A stretch of 64,000 bases of DNA from Thuidium tamariscinum (taxonomy: Eukaryota; Streptophyta; Bryopsida; Hypnales; Thuidiaceae): positions 22,196,001 to 22,260,000 of the forward strand of contig OX344753.2 of the NCBI GenBank assembly GCA_947034885.2, written 5' to 3'. Every line of letters starts with the position of its first letter. The first letter of the stretch is position 1. The translations under genes and the position numbers were made by a program. This document shows positions 12,001-24,000 of the stretch, piece after piece. Under the pieces are notes generated by a model. That model ran no database searches and had not been told where the DNA came from. It saw only the letters and a list, made by a program, of their open reading frames with translations.

Positions 12001-12233
12001 CCCACCTTGCCTAAAAAACTTTAGGGCAATATAATATTTTATTTAGTTGTTCAATTAGGAAAAAAACCTACATTTCCAATAAGGCACGAAAATAAGTGCA
12101 TTAGATGACATTTGAGGGCACCGAAGGGCTGTTTCAAGCTTGTTCTCAAAACAATTCCCGATGTCATTGGTTGTTGTCACTGGCATTAACCAAAAGAAAA
12201 AAAATTGGGTCTTGAAATATGAAAAATTCCAAA
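9031..12233. other. AT-rich gene-free DNA
   Basis: No frame on either strand resembles a protein, and no complete inverted-repeat element was recognised. A plus-strand frame at 11531-11761 has no supporting similarity or splice context. Confidence 0.6.
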
Positions 12234-12284
12234 TTATATATATATAATAATAATAATAATTATTATTATTATTATTATTATTTT
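12234..12284. repeat. Self-complementary AT / AAT / ATT microsatellite
   Basis: A short (TA)n run passes into (AAT)n and then its complement (ATT)n, so the tract can fold on itself. Such symmetric tracts arise by slippage and may be unstable. Confidence 0.9.
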
Positions 12285-12638
12285 CTTCAAAAATAAAAAA
12301 TTATGTGGCAGTGTCTCAACTACTTAGGATTCTCACATCCGCAGTAGAAATTGCATTCCTATAGTTCAGGAACAGATAGTCTTCTAATGCCTTCGAATTT
12401 CACCTAATGGCTCACGTGCACACCTTGTCTTAAAATTTCACAAAAATCCACTCAAAATTGGCTTAATATAAACCTACCCAAATTTTCTATTGGTCATTTA
12501 AGGGCTACATGATACCTTGCAAGATATGAGCAAGGTAAAGAAGAACAATATAAGAAATCAATCAAGACCATGAAATTAAATATTTCAAGGAGTTTCACCT
12601 CCCAAAATCTAGTTCCACTATTTATGCTCATACTTTAA

Positions 12639-13546
12639 CCCCTAAAAGCCCATTGTCCCCTCGTGGGACAATTTGGAGTTCGGGTAGGTTCCATAGACCT
12701 CAATTTTTAATGAATATTCTTGAAACTTTCTCATAAGATAGGAAAATTGATTAGCTTTGTGGGAATATAATTTTTATTTCAATTGGTGCCCGGGAGCAAA
12801 AGTTATACCACAAAAAGCACGAATTTTAACTCAGCGGGTAGAAAAATAAATCCACAAAAACTTGAAAATAAAATATTAATTTTTTTAATCTTATAGATTT
12901 AATTTTTTTTCTACATGTGAAGCTTTGATTCATTCCATTTGGATTAGTTATGTGAAAGTTATGAACAATCTTATTTTCGAGCAGTTTTTGAAAAAATAAC
13001 TTATAGGGTTCATTTCTGAATGCAATTTTCACAATTTTTCGAAAAAAATTGCTTGACAAGGTTAAATTTTCTTGCTAGAACAATCTCACCGTTGGAATTG
13101 TTGTATTTCAATTCCATCTTAGAACTATTAACAATTTAATTTTTCTTTCAATCTTGGACCTACCCCTACTTAATAATTTTTCAAGGAATGAAAATCAAGC
13201 ATTTAAAAAAATAAATTCCTAGACTTTCAACTTAATTCTTAAACACAATTTAGAAAAAATTCAAAGTCCATAGTGTAAAAAAACCAAACAAATGGCAATC
13301 AAAGTCATCTGAAATTGTAGGATAGTGTTTAAAAAACTATGTTTTCCAACTTTGAATGCTCATATCTTCCAATTCATACATCAAACTTCATGAAGTTTTT
13401 ACCACATGATTTTAAACAAACAAAAAGTAGAAGATCCTATGGTCAAATTCTATAAAAACATTTTTTTTTGTTCTTTTGGATGAACGTAGCAAAAATGGCA
13501 GTTTTGAGTGGTTTTTGACAGAAAAATGGCCTTGGGTCTTTAGGGA
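12639..13546. mobile_element. TTAA-flanked piggyBac-like element, GTCCCCTCG subfamily
   Basis: Left end CCCCTAAAAGCCCATTGTCC follows TTAA (12635-12638). The right end GGGTCTTTAGGGA is followed by TTAC (13547-13550), probably a mutated TTAA. It is colinear with 4949-6139 apart from lacking the insertion carried there, and so provides the empty site for that insertion. Reading frames inside are short and differ between copies, so it is non-coding. Confidence 0.8.
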
Positions 13547-13901
13547 TTACCTTGTAATGTCATTGTGAATACTAAATGTCTGATGGATGACAGAGAATTC
13601 CTGTATGTAAGACAAAATTGCAATTGTTCGTCTTTGAAATTTTGTACAGAAAGGCAAGGTCATGAACAATGGTTTGGTCTCCAATGAATATTTTTGAATA
13701 TTTTTCAAAGTACATGATTCCCATGGTTTCAAAAAGCATGATTTCCGTGGAGACCAACCCATCCTTACAAGGTTAAACAAAAGTTGAGAACGGTACATTG
13801 AAAAAACACAGACAACACGGTGGGTTCAAAAGATGACATGACTGACTTACTATTCATTGACCCCTTGCAACAACTCCACTTCAGCTATTTCTTCTTAAAG
13901 G

Positions 13902-14097
13902 AGAGGCACCCAATGGCGCACATGTACCCAATGCCATCCGTTTCTACAGCACACAATCATTTCAGGCTATATAAATGTAGGTAGACAGTACATGGCTTAT
14001 TTCTTTTGACCTAAAACAATAAGCAGTCTACAATCTTGCTACATTTCTGTTCTAGAATGAACAACTGACTTAAAAATGGATGGCATTGGGTGCCTCT
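13902..14097. mobile_element. 196-bp inverted-repeat element (AGAGGCACCCAATG ends)
   Basis: AGAGGCACCCAATG at the left is exactly inverted as CATTGGGTGCCTCT at the right. The interior is not obviously coding. No target duplication is evident and no second copy was seen. Classed as a MITE by structure only. Confidence 0.6.
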
Positions 14098-14518
14098 GCC
14101 ATACAATTCACCGAGCCTTCCTTCCCCATTCATGCTCATATAAGTTAAATGTTTCCATCCTTGAGTGGGGATGCCTTCCTCTTGCTCCCCACATTCAACT
14201 CAAATCATTTCACTGACAAACACTCTCTGCCTCTCCCTTCCTTCCGCAAGCACATGTGTGGCGCGTCCCCTGCGCTGCTGTCTGTCTGTCCGTCTGTACC
14301 ACGGACGATTCCTTTCGCAATGAAGGTCAGTTGCTGACAAATCAAAAGAATACAAAAAGGCATCAAGGAACTCCACGTACAATTTGGAAGTTTGTTTGTA
14401 TGCTTTCGAGCAAGATAATTCGCAAGAGTGAGTGTGGATTCCAAACACTTCGGGCCACCTTTGGGTCGCAGCCCATTCGGCAATACCGGAGGGGGAGAAA
14501 TTGAACTCTCAAGGTATG

Positions 14519-14575
14519 GTGGAAACACCCAAAACCGTCCAAATAAGGAATTCAGCATAGTCAGAGTCTGTTTTT
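14519..14575. mobile_element. Fragment of the 7023-9030 foldback arm
   Basis: The stretch GGAAACACCCAAAACCGTCC and the following AATTCAGCATAGT match the inner end of both foldback arms (near 7335-7387 inverted, 8680-8745 direct). The similarity fades after CTAAAAAT. Confidence 0.6.
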
Positions 14576-14671
14576 TCTAAAAATAATAAATAAAAATCAA
14601 GTAAAAATCATGAATGTCATATTGAAAAAATTATGCAAATTGGGTGTTTCTCCTTTAGGCTTATTGAAAAA

Positions 14672-14756
14672 ATATGACTACGGTTTTGAATGAGTCTACG
14701 GTTTTGATTGAGTCTACGGTTCAAAACCATAGACTCATTCAAAACCGTAGTCATAT
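14672..14756. repeat. Near-perfect hairpin with 36-bp arms
   Basis: Arms 14672-14707 and 14721-14756 are reverse complements with one mismatch, separated by a 13-base loop. Within the left arm CTACGGTTTTGA is itself repeated. The 25-base segment beginning TCATATTGAAAAAATTATGC occurs just before (14618) and overlapping the end (14751), so the hairpin seems to be part of a local duplication-inversion. Confidence 0.85.
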
Positions 14757-14826
14757 TGAAAAAATTATGCAAATTTCACAACATGCTTTCCTATTGTTCT
14801 TGCAAGGCACTAATAAATAAATAATT

Positions 14827-16015
14827 ATGACCCTATATGACACTCTCCACTACCCTAAATGTCACCTTGATTTTTTTTTTCTTGTTTGTATGGTCTCATT
14901 ATGTCATGTTCCAATCTATATTAGGGGTCAATACCAAACTAGCCACACAATTGTTGCAAGAGTTTGCAACAATAGTTCCGTTGCACAATTTGGGTTGCTT
15001 GTCAAAATCAACATTCTAAAAAAGAATACTACCAGAATTAGGATGAAAATGTGTAAGGGTGAAAATGCAACCATTCACTTGAATGAGATCATGACAAGAT
15101 TTCATAACATTGGGTACTTGATAGGAGGCATGATTGTGAAGCCCTTCCCCTTGCCAATCTTTCAATTGTATGAAACTCTAGGCATGGTATGTTGCAACTC
15201 GACACCATGTGTTCCTTCCCACTAATTTTATTGAAGACTTCTTACTTGGCTAAAAGGGGGTGAGTTGTTTCTCTTGCCTTACTAAAGCACTTGCTCACAA
15301 ACCTGTAACTAATGTGACTCCCCCTAATAAAAAAGGTAAACATACCTAACATAGACAACAATAAATAATTCAACATGGTTCTATTATTATATTGAAATAG
15401 GTCTTGTGGGATCTTGTTAGTAGTCCAAAGGGGATTATTCTAGATTATTCTCTTCTTTTGCATTTTTTGAGATACTCTTGTATAAATAAACTATGAATTT
15501 CAAAGTGTTGAAATAGGTGTAGTAAGTCTAGAACCCAACAGTCGGAGTAATTTTAAGGAAGACTATTTGCTGATGTTAGTTCTAGAAAAATGCTGGTTTG
15601 AGATGCAGTTAGTTAGTAACCTTGACAACTTGGATGTCTTCCAAATTCCATTTCATTTGCACTCCCAAATCTATAACAAATACTCCCTCCGTCCCACTAA
15701 AAGCTGTGGGCTTGAAGAGATCATATCATTTGAGGATCCGCTGAGGCTGTTTTTAAATTTGTTTTTGTGAGGAGGGTCTTGGCCACCGACTGGGAGAGGA
15801 GTGGATTTTCCTCCATCCCACATTGGCACATTGCCATGTGTGCACGGCTCCCTCCCTCACCAACTCTCTGCACCCACGTCAGAAGAGGACCAGAAGTTAT
15901 TTGACTTGAAGGCTCATAATTGGGGACACAAGGAGGGAGGAAGGTAGCATTCCTTTTTTGAGCAAAATTTTGCTGGGCTTGACAGATTCTGGCACTTTCT
16001 TTCCAAATTTCAGCC
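14827..16015. other. Gene-free stretch with one unsupported frame
   Basis: A plus-strand frame of 132 codons from an ATG at 14827 to 15225 shows no recognised domain, has neighbouring frames of similar length and lies in AT-rich DNA. I do not call it a gene. The rest to 16015 is slightly richer in GC but shows no coding signal. Confidence 0.4.
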
Positions 16016-16017
16016 TA

Positions 16018-16586
16018 AGGTACGGGGCTGTAAAAGCGACTCTTTACCAGGTGATTTACATTTTGGGGAAGCTAAATTCCTTAAAGCAATTTTTAGTAAA
16101 TCTTCATGGTAAGAAAAATGGAATTGGCATCTAAGATAGGTACACCCAAAAGCGCCAGTTTTTCATACTATGCCTAGTTCCTGTAATTATGTTGTTCAGA
16201 TTTTTTTACAGTCTTGTTGGTGAGTGAAAGCATGTTCCAACGCACCAAAGAACAGTGGATTTGGATACTGTATGCAAAAGTTATTAACAGTCAAAGTGTG
16301 TTTATGAAAGCACCATCTATAGTCTGGGTACATGACTGATTTTGAAAATGTATGCACGTTGTACATGGCGCTTTAAGGTCAAGTGCCATTTTGGGTGTAC
16401 CTACCTTAATTCAAGTCATTTCATATTTTTTGGACCTTCATGGAATTAGTTATGAATTTTTGAAGTTGAAAACACAGTGGTTTCTAAAAGCGACCCCCTG
16501 CTGAAATGTACACTTCTGATACATCTTAGAGGCAAAATCTACTAGATCGCTTTTAGAGATAGGGTCACAATTACAGCCCCCTACCT
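16018..16586. mobile_element. TA-flanked mariner-like element, host of a nested copy
   Basis: The left end AGGTACGGGGCTGTAA and right end TTACAGCCCCCTACCT are inverted copies with one mismatch, and TA flanks both sides (16016-16017, 16587-16588). The interior, once the nested element 16134-16406 is removed, aligns with the element at 29496-29821 over GTTTCATATTTTTTGGA and TTAGTTATGAATTT. It is non-autonomous. Confidence 0.85.
16134..16406. mobile_element. AGGTGGGTACACC mariner-like MITE, nested copy
   Basis: A full copy of the family at 1287-1558, with ends AGATAGGTACACCC and GGGTGTACCTACCT and TA on both sides (16132-16133, 16407-16408). It lies inside the element 16018-16586. The related element at 29496-29821 has the uninterrupted site GGCATCTAACCCAAG (TA at 29611-29612), proving where it inserted. 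Confidence 0.9.
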
Positions 16587-16588
16587 TA

Positions 16589-18785
16589 TACCCCAAAGTC
16601 AACAAATTGACACATGACCAAATTAAAAACCTCTCCTAAGGAGGGCCTTAGTCACGAAGTCACAAAACTCATCCAAGCTCCATTCTTTCATTGAAAAACC
16701 AACACAGGGAACCACAAGTGGTGGGCATTGCCCTTTTTTTTGGTTTTTGGAGAAGTGCTACAGTGGCAACATACAAGAAAATGATGTAGCCAAATATTTT
16801 AGTATTCATCTACATTTTGGATAGAATTATCTTTTCATTCTCATATTTGGATGAATTATATTTAAAATTGGAAATTTCATCCATATCACTTTCAAAAATT
16901 GGAACTACTTGGCATTATCATCCAATTTTCCTTCAAAAAATTTCTACAAGCTTGATGAACCCCAATTATTTTTGGTGTTTTTAGGCATTTGACGGTGTCA
17001 AAAAAACAAACCTTGTAGTAGGGGCTCACAAAATGGAAAAAGTGGTTCTTCCTAGATTGAGGTAGATTAGACTATCTCTATCATTTGGCCTATTTCTACC
17101 ATTTGACTTTTGGCCCCATCTCTATTATAGAATTCATCCAAATCCATTTACTTTTCCAACAATTTCAATGCATTAATTTCAACTTGAATAACATATTAGT
17201 CCTTGATTGGTAGGTACTAAAGTGCTAATAATTACATAGAATCGTAGTTTTTGGTTGTTTATAGGATGTTTATGACACCAATTAGGAACAATTGTGTGAT
17301 TTTAGGGAAAATCACTTTAGAAACTCATAGAAATTAGAATTTTAATCAAAAAATTAAATTTCGACTAGGTTTGATTCAAGTAAGAAGTGCACACCTCTAA
17401 AAAAACGTGACCATCTTACTTTAGACCCCAAGATATGTAGATTGAAAATCAAGGTAGTAATAAGCTAATCTACCTTAGTTCGTGAACTAAATTTCACTTA
17501 ACATTTTGTTGAAATGGCCATTGCCCATGTTTTTTCTCAATTTTTAGTCCTTTTGTTGACTACCTAACATTCCTAGACATCAAAGGGAAGAAGGTTTTGG
17601 AATAGCAAAAAGATAAATGGAAAGCCATTCTTGAAAATATATAGGATTTAATTCAAAAAAGAGCTAATGTGACATACATAGATCTTCTTGTAGTGTCTCT
17701 TTTCCAATGGCTTTTTCATCACATATGTGCGTGTGTGAGAAAGTGAGTAGGTGAGTTAGAATCAAGTAACTACATCTAAACACAACATTTTAAGTGTGGA
17801 GCAATTTTCTTATAATCAAAATGATCAACTTTTTTATATTCTTGTTAGTAAATCAAGGATGTTCTAATTCATTATAGGATACATTTTTGGAATACCATTC
17901 ACAACAATTATGAAGGTTCAAAGTATTGGTTGTAACCAATACTTTTATGAATTTTGATTTTATGGTCATCATTTTCAAAACCAATGTGTTCTTACTTGTG
18001 GTCATATGATAGTATGATATGAAAAATGCATAGTGAGTGAAGTAAGTGAATTCTACATATATAGAAAAGAAACCTCTTTTCAATAGAGACTCTTCAATTA
18101 ACAATAAAAACCTCTTTGTTAATGTATCTCATTGCTAAGCGTGTACAATGAGTGAAAAAGTAGTGGATGGGATTAAGATTTCTTTATACTACATGGAGTT
18201 GAAAATGGTTGAGCTTGCTCAACTTATTTGAGCCAACTAGGTCTTCAATTCATTTCCTATTAGTAAAATTTATTGGATCTTTTGATCACTAATTATTTGA
18301 TTAGTTTTAGAATTTTTATTTGAAGAACATTACATTTAAAAAATAATTTAATCCTCAAATTTATAGAAAATTATGAATTTGGAAATATTTAAAAATTAAA
18401 AATTAAATAATATTCATTTTCATTATGCAAAATAATTTAGATGGTTCACATTCTATCTTTGCTCTTAGGACATGAAATTGAAAAATTATTATTTGTAGTT
18501 TGAAACCAAAATATTTTTTTGATTTAAATTTGAGAAGGACACTCAATCATTGATTGAATGAGAATAAGCTTAATGAGATTTTAGAACATTCTTGAATAGA
18601 AATGTTTGGACCCTATTGCCACAATCAATGTAGACAGGGATACAATTAGGAAGAGGTGTAAAGTACATATCTAAAATTACATATTTTCATTATTTTATGC
18701 CTATTTTACCCAATTTTTAGGATTAATCCTTCATGTTGAATTAATATTTAATTTAAGTTGGAAAAAGAGTTTGATAGTTGCTAAG
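16589..18785. other. AT-rich gene-free DNA
   Basis: No gene, complete transposon or RNA gene recognised. A minus-strand frame at 17853-18104 has no recognisable similarity. Confidence 0.6.
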
Positions 18786-19104
18786 CATAAGAGGATTTCT
18801 GGGCCCCCAAGAGACCGTTTCAGGGGTGTTCCCCGAAATTGTTCCCACTGCTGCAGACCAGCACCCTGCTGGTCTGAATTTTTGAATTTTGAAAAAAAAA
18901 AATTAAAAATTTTTTTTTTCAAAAAACTTCAGAATGTATTAAAGAGAGAAAAAATGATTTAAAAAAATATTTTAAAAATATTTAATATTTAATTAAAATT
19001 AATAATTTTTTTTTCTGACGTGGCAGTCGCTCGACCACATCAGCATCGCGTTCCCAGCGTCTGGGAACTCGCAGTCTCTTACTGCAGCTGAAAATCCTCT
19101 TATG
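18786..19104. mobile_element. CATAAGAGGATTT inverted-repeat element
   Basis: CATAAGAGGATTT on the left is inverted as AAATCCTCTTATG on the right, and the pairing extends outward (GTTGCTA against TAGCAAC), so the true ends may lie about ten bases further out. Inside the right end lies GGGAACTCGCAGTCTCTTAC, matching in inverted form the element at 4577-4845. AT-rich interior with poly-A and poly-T; no coding potential. Confidence 0.75.
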
Positions 19105-21067
19105 ATAGCAACATATTTCTTAAAAACTTGTATTTACTTTGTACAAATTTAATTTTCTAACATGATGTCATCTGAATTTAATCCTCTATATTAATTTTGG
19201 TTGGTATTTATAACTAAGTATTGAAGTGAAAATATCAAAAATTGGAAAATACCCCAAATTTATCTAATGACCAATGCTTTCTAACAAAAGGTGTAAACCA
19301 ATTAATAGCCATCTTTTGGAATTTTCAACTAGAGGATCTAAGTAGGGTGACAATCAGTGTTTTTTTTCCAATGATTTGGAGCAAAATTGCACCAAATTTT
19401 TTTGCCTAGTACCATGCCTATAGAAAATAAACAATAAAATTTTGGATGAAATCGCCAATAAATTTCAAATTTCTTAAAACTATTGGATGAAATCGCCAAA
19501 TAATGGATGAAAATAGGATGATATATATATGTATTATGTACTAATATGATATTTTCTATCTAATATATAGATGAATGTTGAAATTTGGAGCACCACAATA
19601 AAATGAAGTATTGCCACTTTGACACTTCACAAGAAATGAAAAAAACCCACTAGTGACAATTTAAACAAATTAAATTCTTGATGGGGTAGTAGATATGTGA
19701 GATCAAAGCTTGCAAAGTATAGACCATGACAAAAAAATTCAAAATGTTCATATATCACATTAAAATGTCCAGCACAATAAGATTATAGTGGAATGATCAA
19801 TTGTAGCTTTTGGGGGGTGATGACATGAGAAGAGTTCAAATATAAAACCTTCATTTTTTGCAAGTTTTTTGTGCTTAACATGAATTAATTCATAACCTTG
19901 CACAAAAGTCAAGGAGCACTAAGTGATCTAAAAGTCATGAAGTACCAAGTACGAAACACTAAGTGACCAGTTAGAAGAAAAGACAAAGATAGCATTTTCA
20001 ATATACATGAATGTAAAATTCTTGGTTCATTTCATATAATACAATACATTTAGTAGTATATTGTGGCTCTACCTTCCCTCTACAATGAAGGGTGTGGCAT
20101 ATTCCACACCCAACAGCTTCTTCATCCTCCACATGTCTACTTCAATAGTTACTCACAAAACACTGTTCGGGTGTCAAATATTCCACACCCTCTATAAAGC
20201 AAAGCCACCCAATGCTACTAAATGTCATGTAAAGTCTTGAAAACCAATAAATGCATTCTCTCTCAAGGATTAACTCCTCAACCTTATTCCAACCAAGTAA
20301 TGAAGAAGATTCAAGTAGTTATTTCCTACCTCAAAACTTTTCATTCAACGAAACCAATGCTTGCATTTTCTGTGATAAAACTATTTACATGGTGAATTTG
20401 ATGAAATTGAGGTAAATAATATTCCATATATATATATATTTATAAAGATACAAGGAAAAATATGCAAAAAAAAAATCAAGAAAGGATCCGAGCGTTAAGG
20501 TGTTAAATGCTGCAGAGCCAGTGTTCAGACAATCCAACATAACTTACGTTGTCTTGCGAAGTGTTCCTTGACCCCGGTTGGCAAAAATAGAATTTCCCTC
20601 CAGCCTTGGCATTCTTTCCACTCCTCAGTACTTCGGATAAAATGGGTGTGAACGCCATCTAGAAACGTGAACAAGAGTTGAGAGCAAAATGAGCACAACT
20701 AGGTACAGTAGATCACCTGGAATAATGTTAGCGTGAGGAGTTTTGGGCTGCTTGGGGGGCTGTAAGCTTAATGCTGAGGACCAGATGAAAGAGGATTAAT
20801 AATCCTTTTGCTCTCATTTCTTTTTTCTTTTTCTCTTAGCAGACATTCTGTCCAATACCACTAGTCTAAATAGTACTACTGTATGTTTCTAAACTGTCAC
20901 ATTCCTGATAGAGCTCCTTGAGCTGGGATGTGTTTCATAACCTAAGTATAACAAACAAGGGCTAACTTACTTCGACAAGGAAGCCTCCAAACCTGGCAAG
21001 TATGCACAACTCTGCTCTTTTCCGTTACAAACAATAATACTGGGACAAGGGCTTCAGATATACTTCA
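19105..21067. other. Gene-free DNA and 3' flank of the AMBRA1-like gene
   Basis: AT-rich to about 20480, with a short (TA)n near 20426-20440. From about 20500 GC content rises and the sequence is probably 3' untranslated or downstream DNA of the minus-strand gene ending at 21068. No further coding exon was found here. Confidence 0.5.
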
Positions 21068-24000
21068 TCATAGGGCATCGTCGATGTCAGGGACCATACC
21101 AAAGCTCAGTGGATCCAAGGTCTCTGCCTGGTACAGAAGCGAAACCAAAGATAGATTTAGCATTCACATCTTCTATTGCACTAGGAAAATCTTATGTGCA
21201 GAATATATAACCTTTAAAAAATAAAATAAACTCAGCAAGCTCTTCAGGAACTAAGCGCCCCACCTAAGGACAGAAAGTTCTTTTTGGAGTTGATCAATTT
21301 CAGCAACTTTCAAATTCACTTTTTTTTTTGGCTATTTCAGCACTTCGGTGTTTATATTGAAATAATGAAAAATTTCAGAGAGAGAATCACAATGAAGAGC
21401 AACTCACAAAAAAACAGTTGAAGATATATGCAGTGATTTTAGACCAATCGAAGGTCCAATAAAAAGGCCTAGAATACAGAGAAGAACAGGTCTCCAAGGT
21501 TAAATGCAGTACCTCAAGTAGTTCATCTTCTGAGGCTGAACCAGGGTTTGAATGCAGTGCTGTTCGATCGTGTCTAAGTATCCTAAGCTTTCCTTCCTGA
21601 ATTAAGAAGAGAAGTTGGTTAATAATCATACCAGTTACAACCCACATTCGCAAGGAATCTCTACTTTCCATATTAGTAAGGGTACCACAGCCGTCACAGA
21701 GCTGCAGTAAACAGGATGCAGAAGAGTGCAGGACGCTTAACATGAGCATTATGGTACCACTACGCTACTACCTGCAATCAAGCAATGAATTCCGAAACAA
21801 CAGATGATTGAGTTCGTAACTAATTACTAGCTCAAACGCAAGAGGGCATAAATTACCTTTGTTCCATACACAAGACCGCCACCAACTTGAGGATGAAAGC
21901 ACGCCACATTCACCTCATCTTCAGCACTAGGAAGTACTCTCACAAGCTCCATATCTGAAACTCTATACACCTGAGAAAAACGTAACAGGAAGAATAGAGA
22001 CGGTGCGTTAGCCCAAGAAAGATATTAAGCAGAAATATTAGCCACTAAAGAGTCAGAGATTAACTTTCCACAACGACTAGTCAGTTGAGTGGAATAGAAT
22101 GCAAACCTCAAGAATAGTGTAAACTCGAATTGGAATTGTTGCAGAGCCGTCCACAACAAGGCTTCTCAGGAGTGAATTATGACGTCTACCATACGCAAGC
22201 AATATGTGTCCTGATGTCGGTGAGAACTGCATGTTCAAAACCACAAGTTGTATGGGTCAAAATCTGACATTACACTTGTTCAGCGCTAACATGGTCAACA
22301 TCACACAAAACTGATATCAATTACGTGACAGGTCTTAAAAATCTGTGCAAACGGGGATCATAAGTTAGAACTTGAAAGTGGTTGCTTGAAATTTCGCATA
22401 GGCTACATCTACACCCAACAGACCTGGATTGAGGTGAGACAGTGTGCAGCTCTCACTGCTCTCGACGCAAGCACTTGTCCAAATCTGAAATACCAATACA
22501 AAGTCACAGTAACGGTGATGTAAGAGCCATGAAAAATCACAAGCACGAAAAGACATGAAAGTCCTCTGAAACCCCTTTTCAAAACCCATCATCAATGCAC
22601 ACTTCCAACACCTATACACAATGCAGTTATAATGTAGGCGCACAGTGTTTGAGCTTGTGTTAAAAATTAGAGGTGCCGCTCAAAATAAATGGTCATTGAA
22701 GAACTAGGGACCACATTAACGATGACACCTACAGTTACAAATGGGTCGCAGTCAGGGATCAAAAACTCACGTGGCTTCTTCAAGAGAATATACTCGAAGC
22801 TCATATATGACTTGCTGTGAAGAGATTGGATGCTGGGTAGGAGAATGCGCAGATGTTCCAGCACCTGGAGAGCCCGCTGAGTTTCCCCGCCGTGAATCAG
22901 AGTCCACCATGGGCAGAACGCAGGCGACACAGGCGGCTAGAAATCGACCACAAGGCGAAAAATGCGCACCCATTTCACTGCTCGAGCATCCCACAATATT
23001 CGACAGGCGACAGAGTTATCAGATGTAAGTCAATCACATGAGCTTGCACAACTTGAAATTCAGAAAAGTTTCCAACGGAGGCGTTGCAAAGAACGAATTT
23101 AAAAATAAAGAAATTCACATACTCCATGACTAACAACAATGACATTCAGGAACTAAAGGTAAATGTCACTTATTGGTATCAAGTACAGAAAATCCATCAT
23201 GAGAGAGAAATTATAGAGAGGCTTGCCGGTAAAGTAAATTTCTTCAGAAGTTGCAACACACTTTGACATAAAATAACAACCTTGAAAGAAGGATCTGTTA
23301 CAGTGATTACCTGCACAAGACAGCATGGGGGATAACCAGGCGACACGTCTCAGGGTCCAACAATGCACAAGGACGCTTGATATCATGTGGCCATATCCTC
23401 AACTTTACAGTGCAAGGAAGTTCCGCGGCAGCAGCAGCAGCTGCCATGGCTGCTTGAGCAGCTGCTGCCTCAGCAGCACCAATGGAAGCACCTACTCTTC
23501 CGGGGATTGCAATACCAGTTCGCGCACTCATTCCCGATTCTGCTGCAATGGAAACTTTTACAACATTAGTTGCAAGTTACTCAAAACTACTCAACACTAG
23601 GTGAAGTCACATCAACTAGTTCTGCATGAAAAAACCACGAGGGCACAGAACTTACCAACTCCAATCTGAGCCCCAATTCCAGCCCCAATTCCAGCCCCTA
23701 TGCCAGCGCTTGCCGCTCCTACCATACCTGCACCTGCTCGAGCAGCAGCCCTTGCAGCAGCCATCGCTGCTGCCATTGCAACATTGGCTACTGATACGGC
23801 TGCACTCTGTTGTTGTTGCTGTTCTTGTGCACTTTGTAGAGGTCCTGAAACAGGAACGCCTGATGGGGTCCCGGATGGAACTGTTCCAGGTTGACCATGA
23901 GCCCATCCAGGCAGAAATGGTAGCTCCCAACTAGTGTACTCTCCCACTGGAAGAAAATTTTGGAACGGTGGCATAACACCAGATGCTCCTCCTAAAATTT

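Noticed and set aside
14200..14560. Overlapping frames of 80-117 codons on both strands
   Set aside because: No conserved motif, no splice context, and they run into a fragment of the foldback element.
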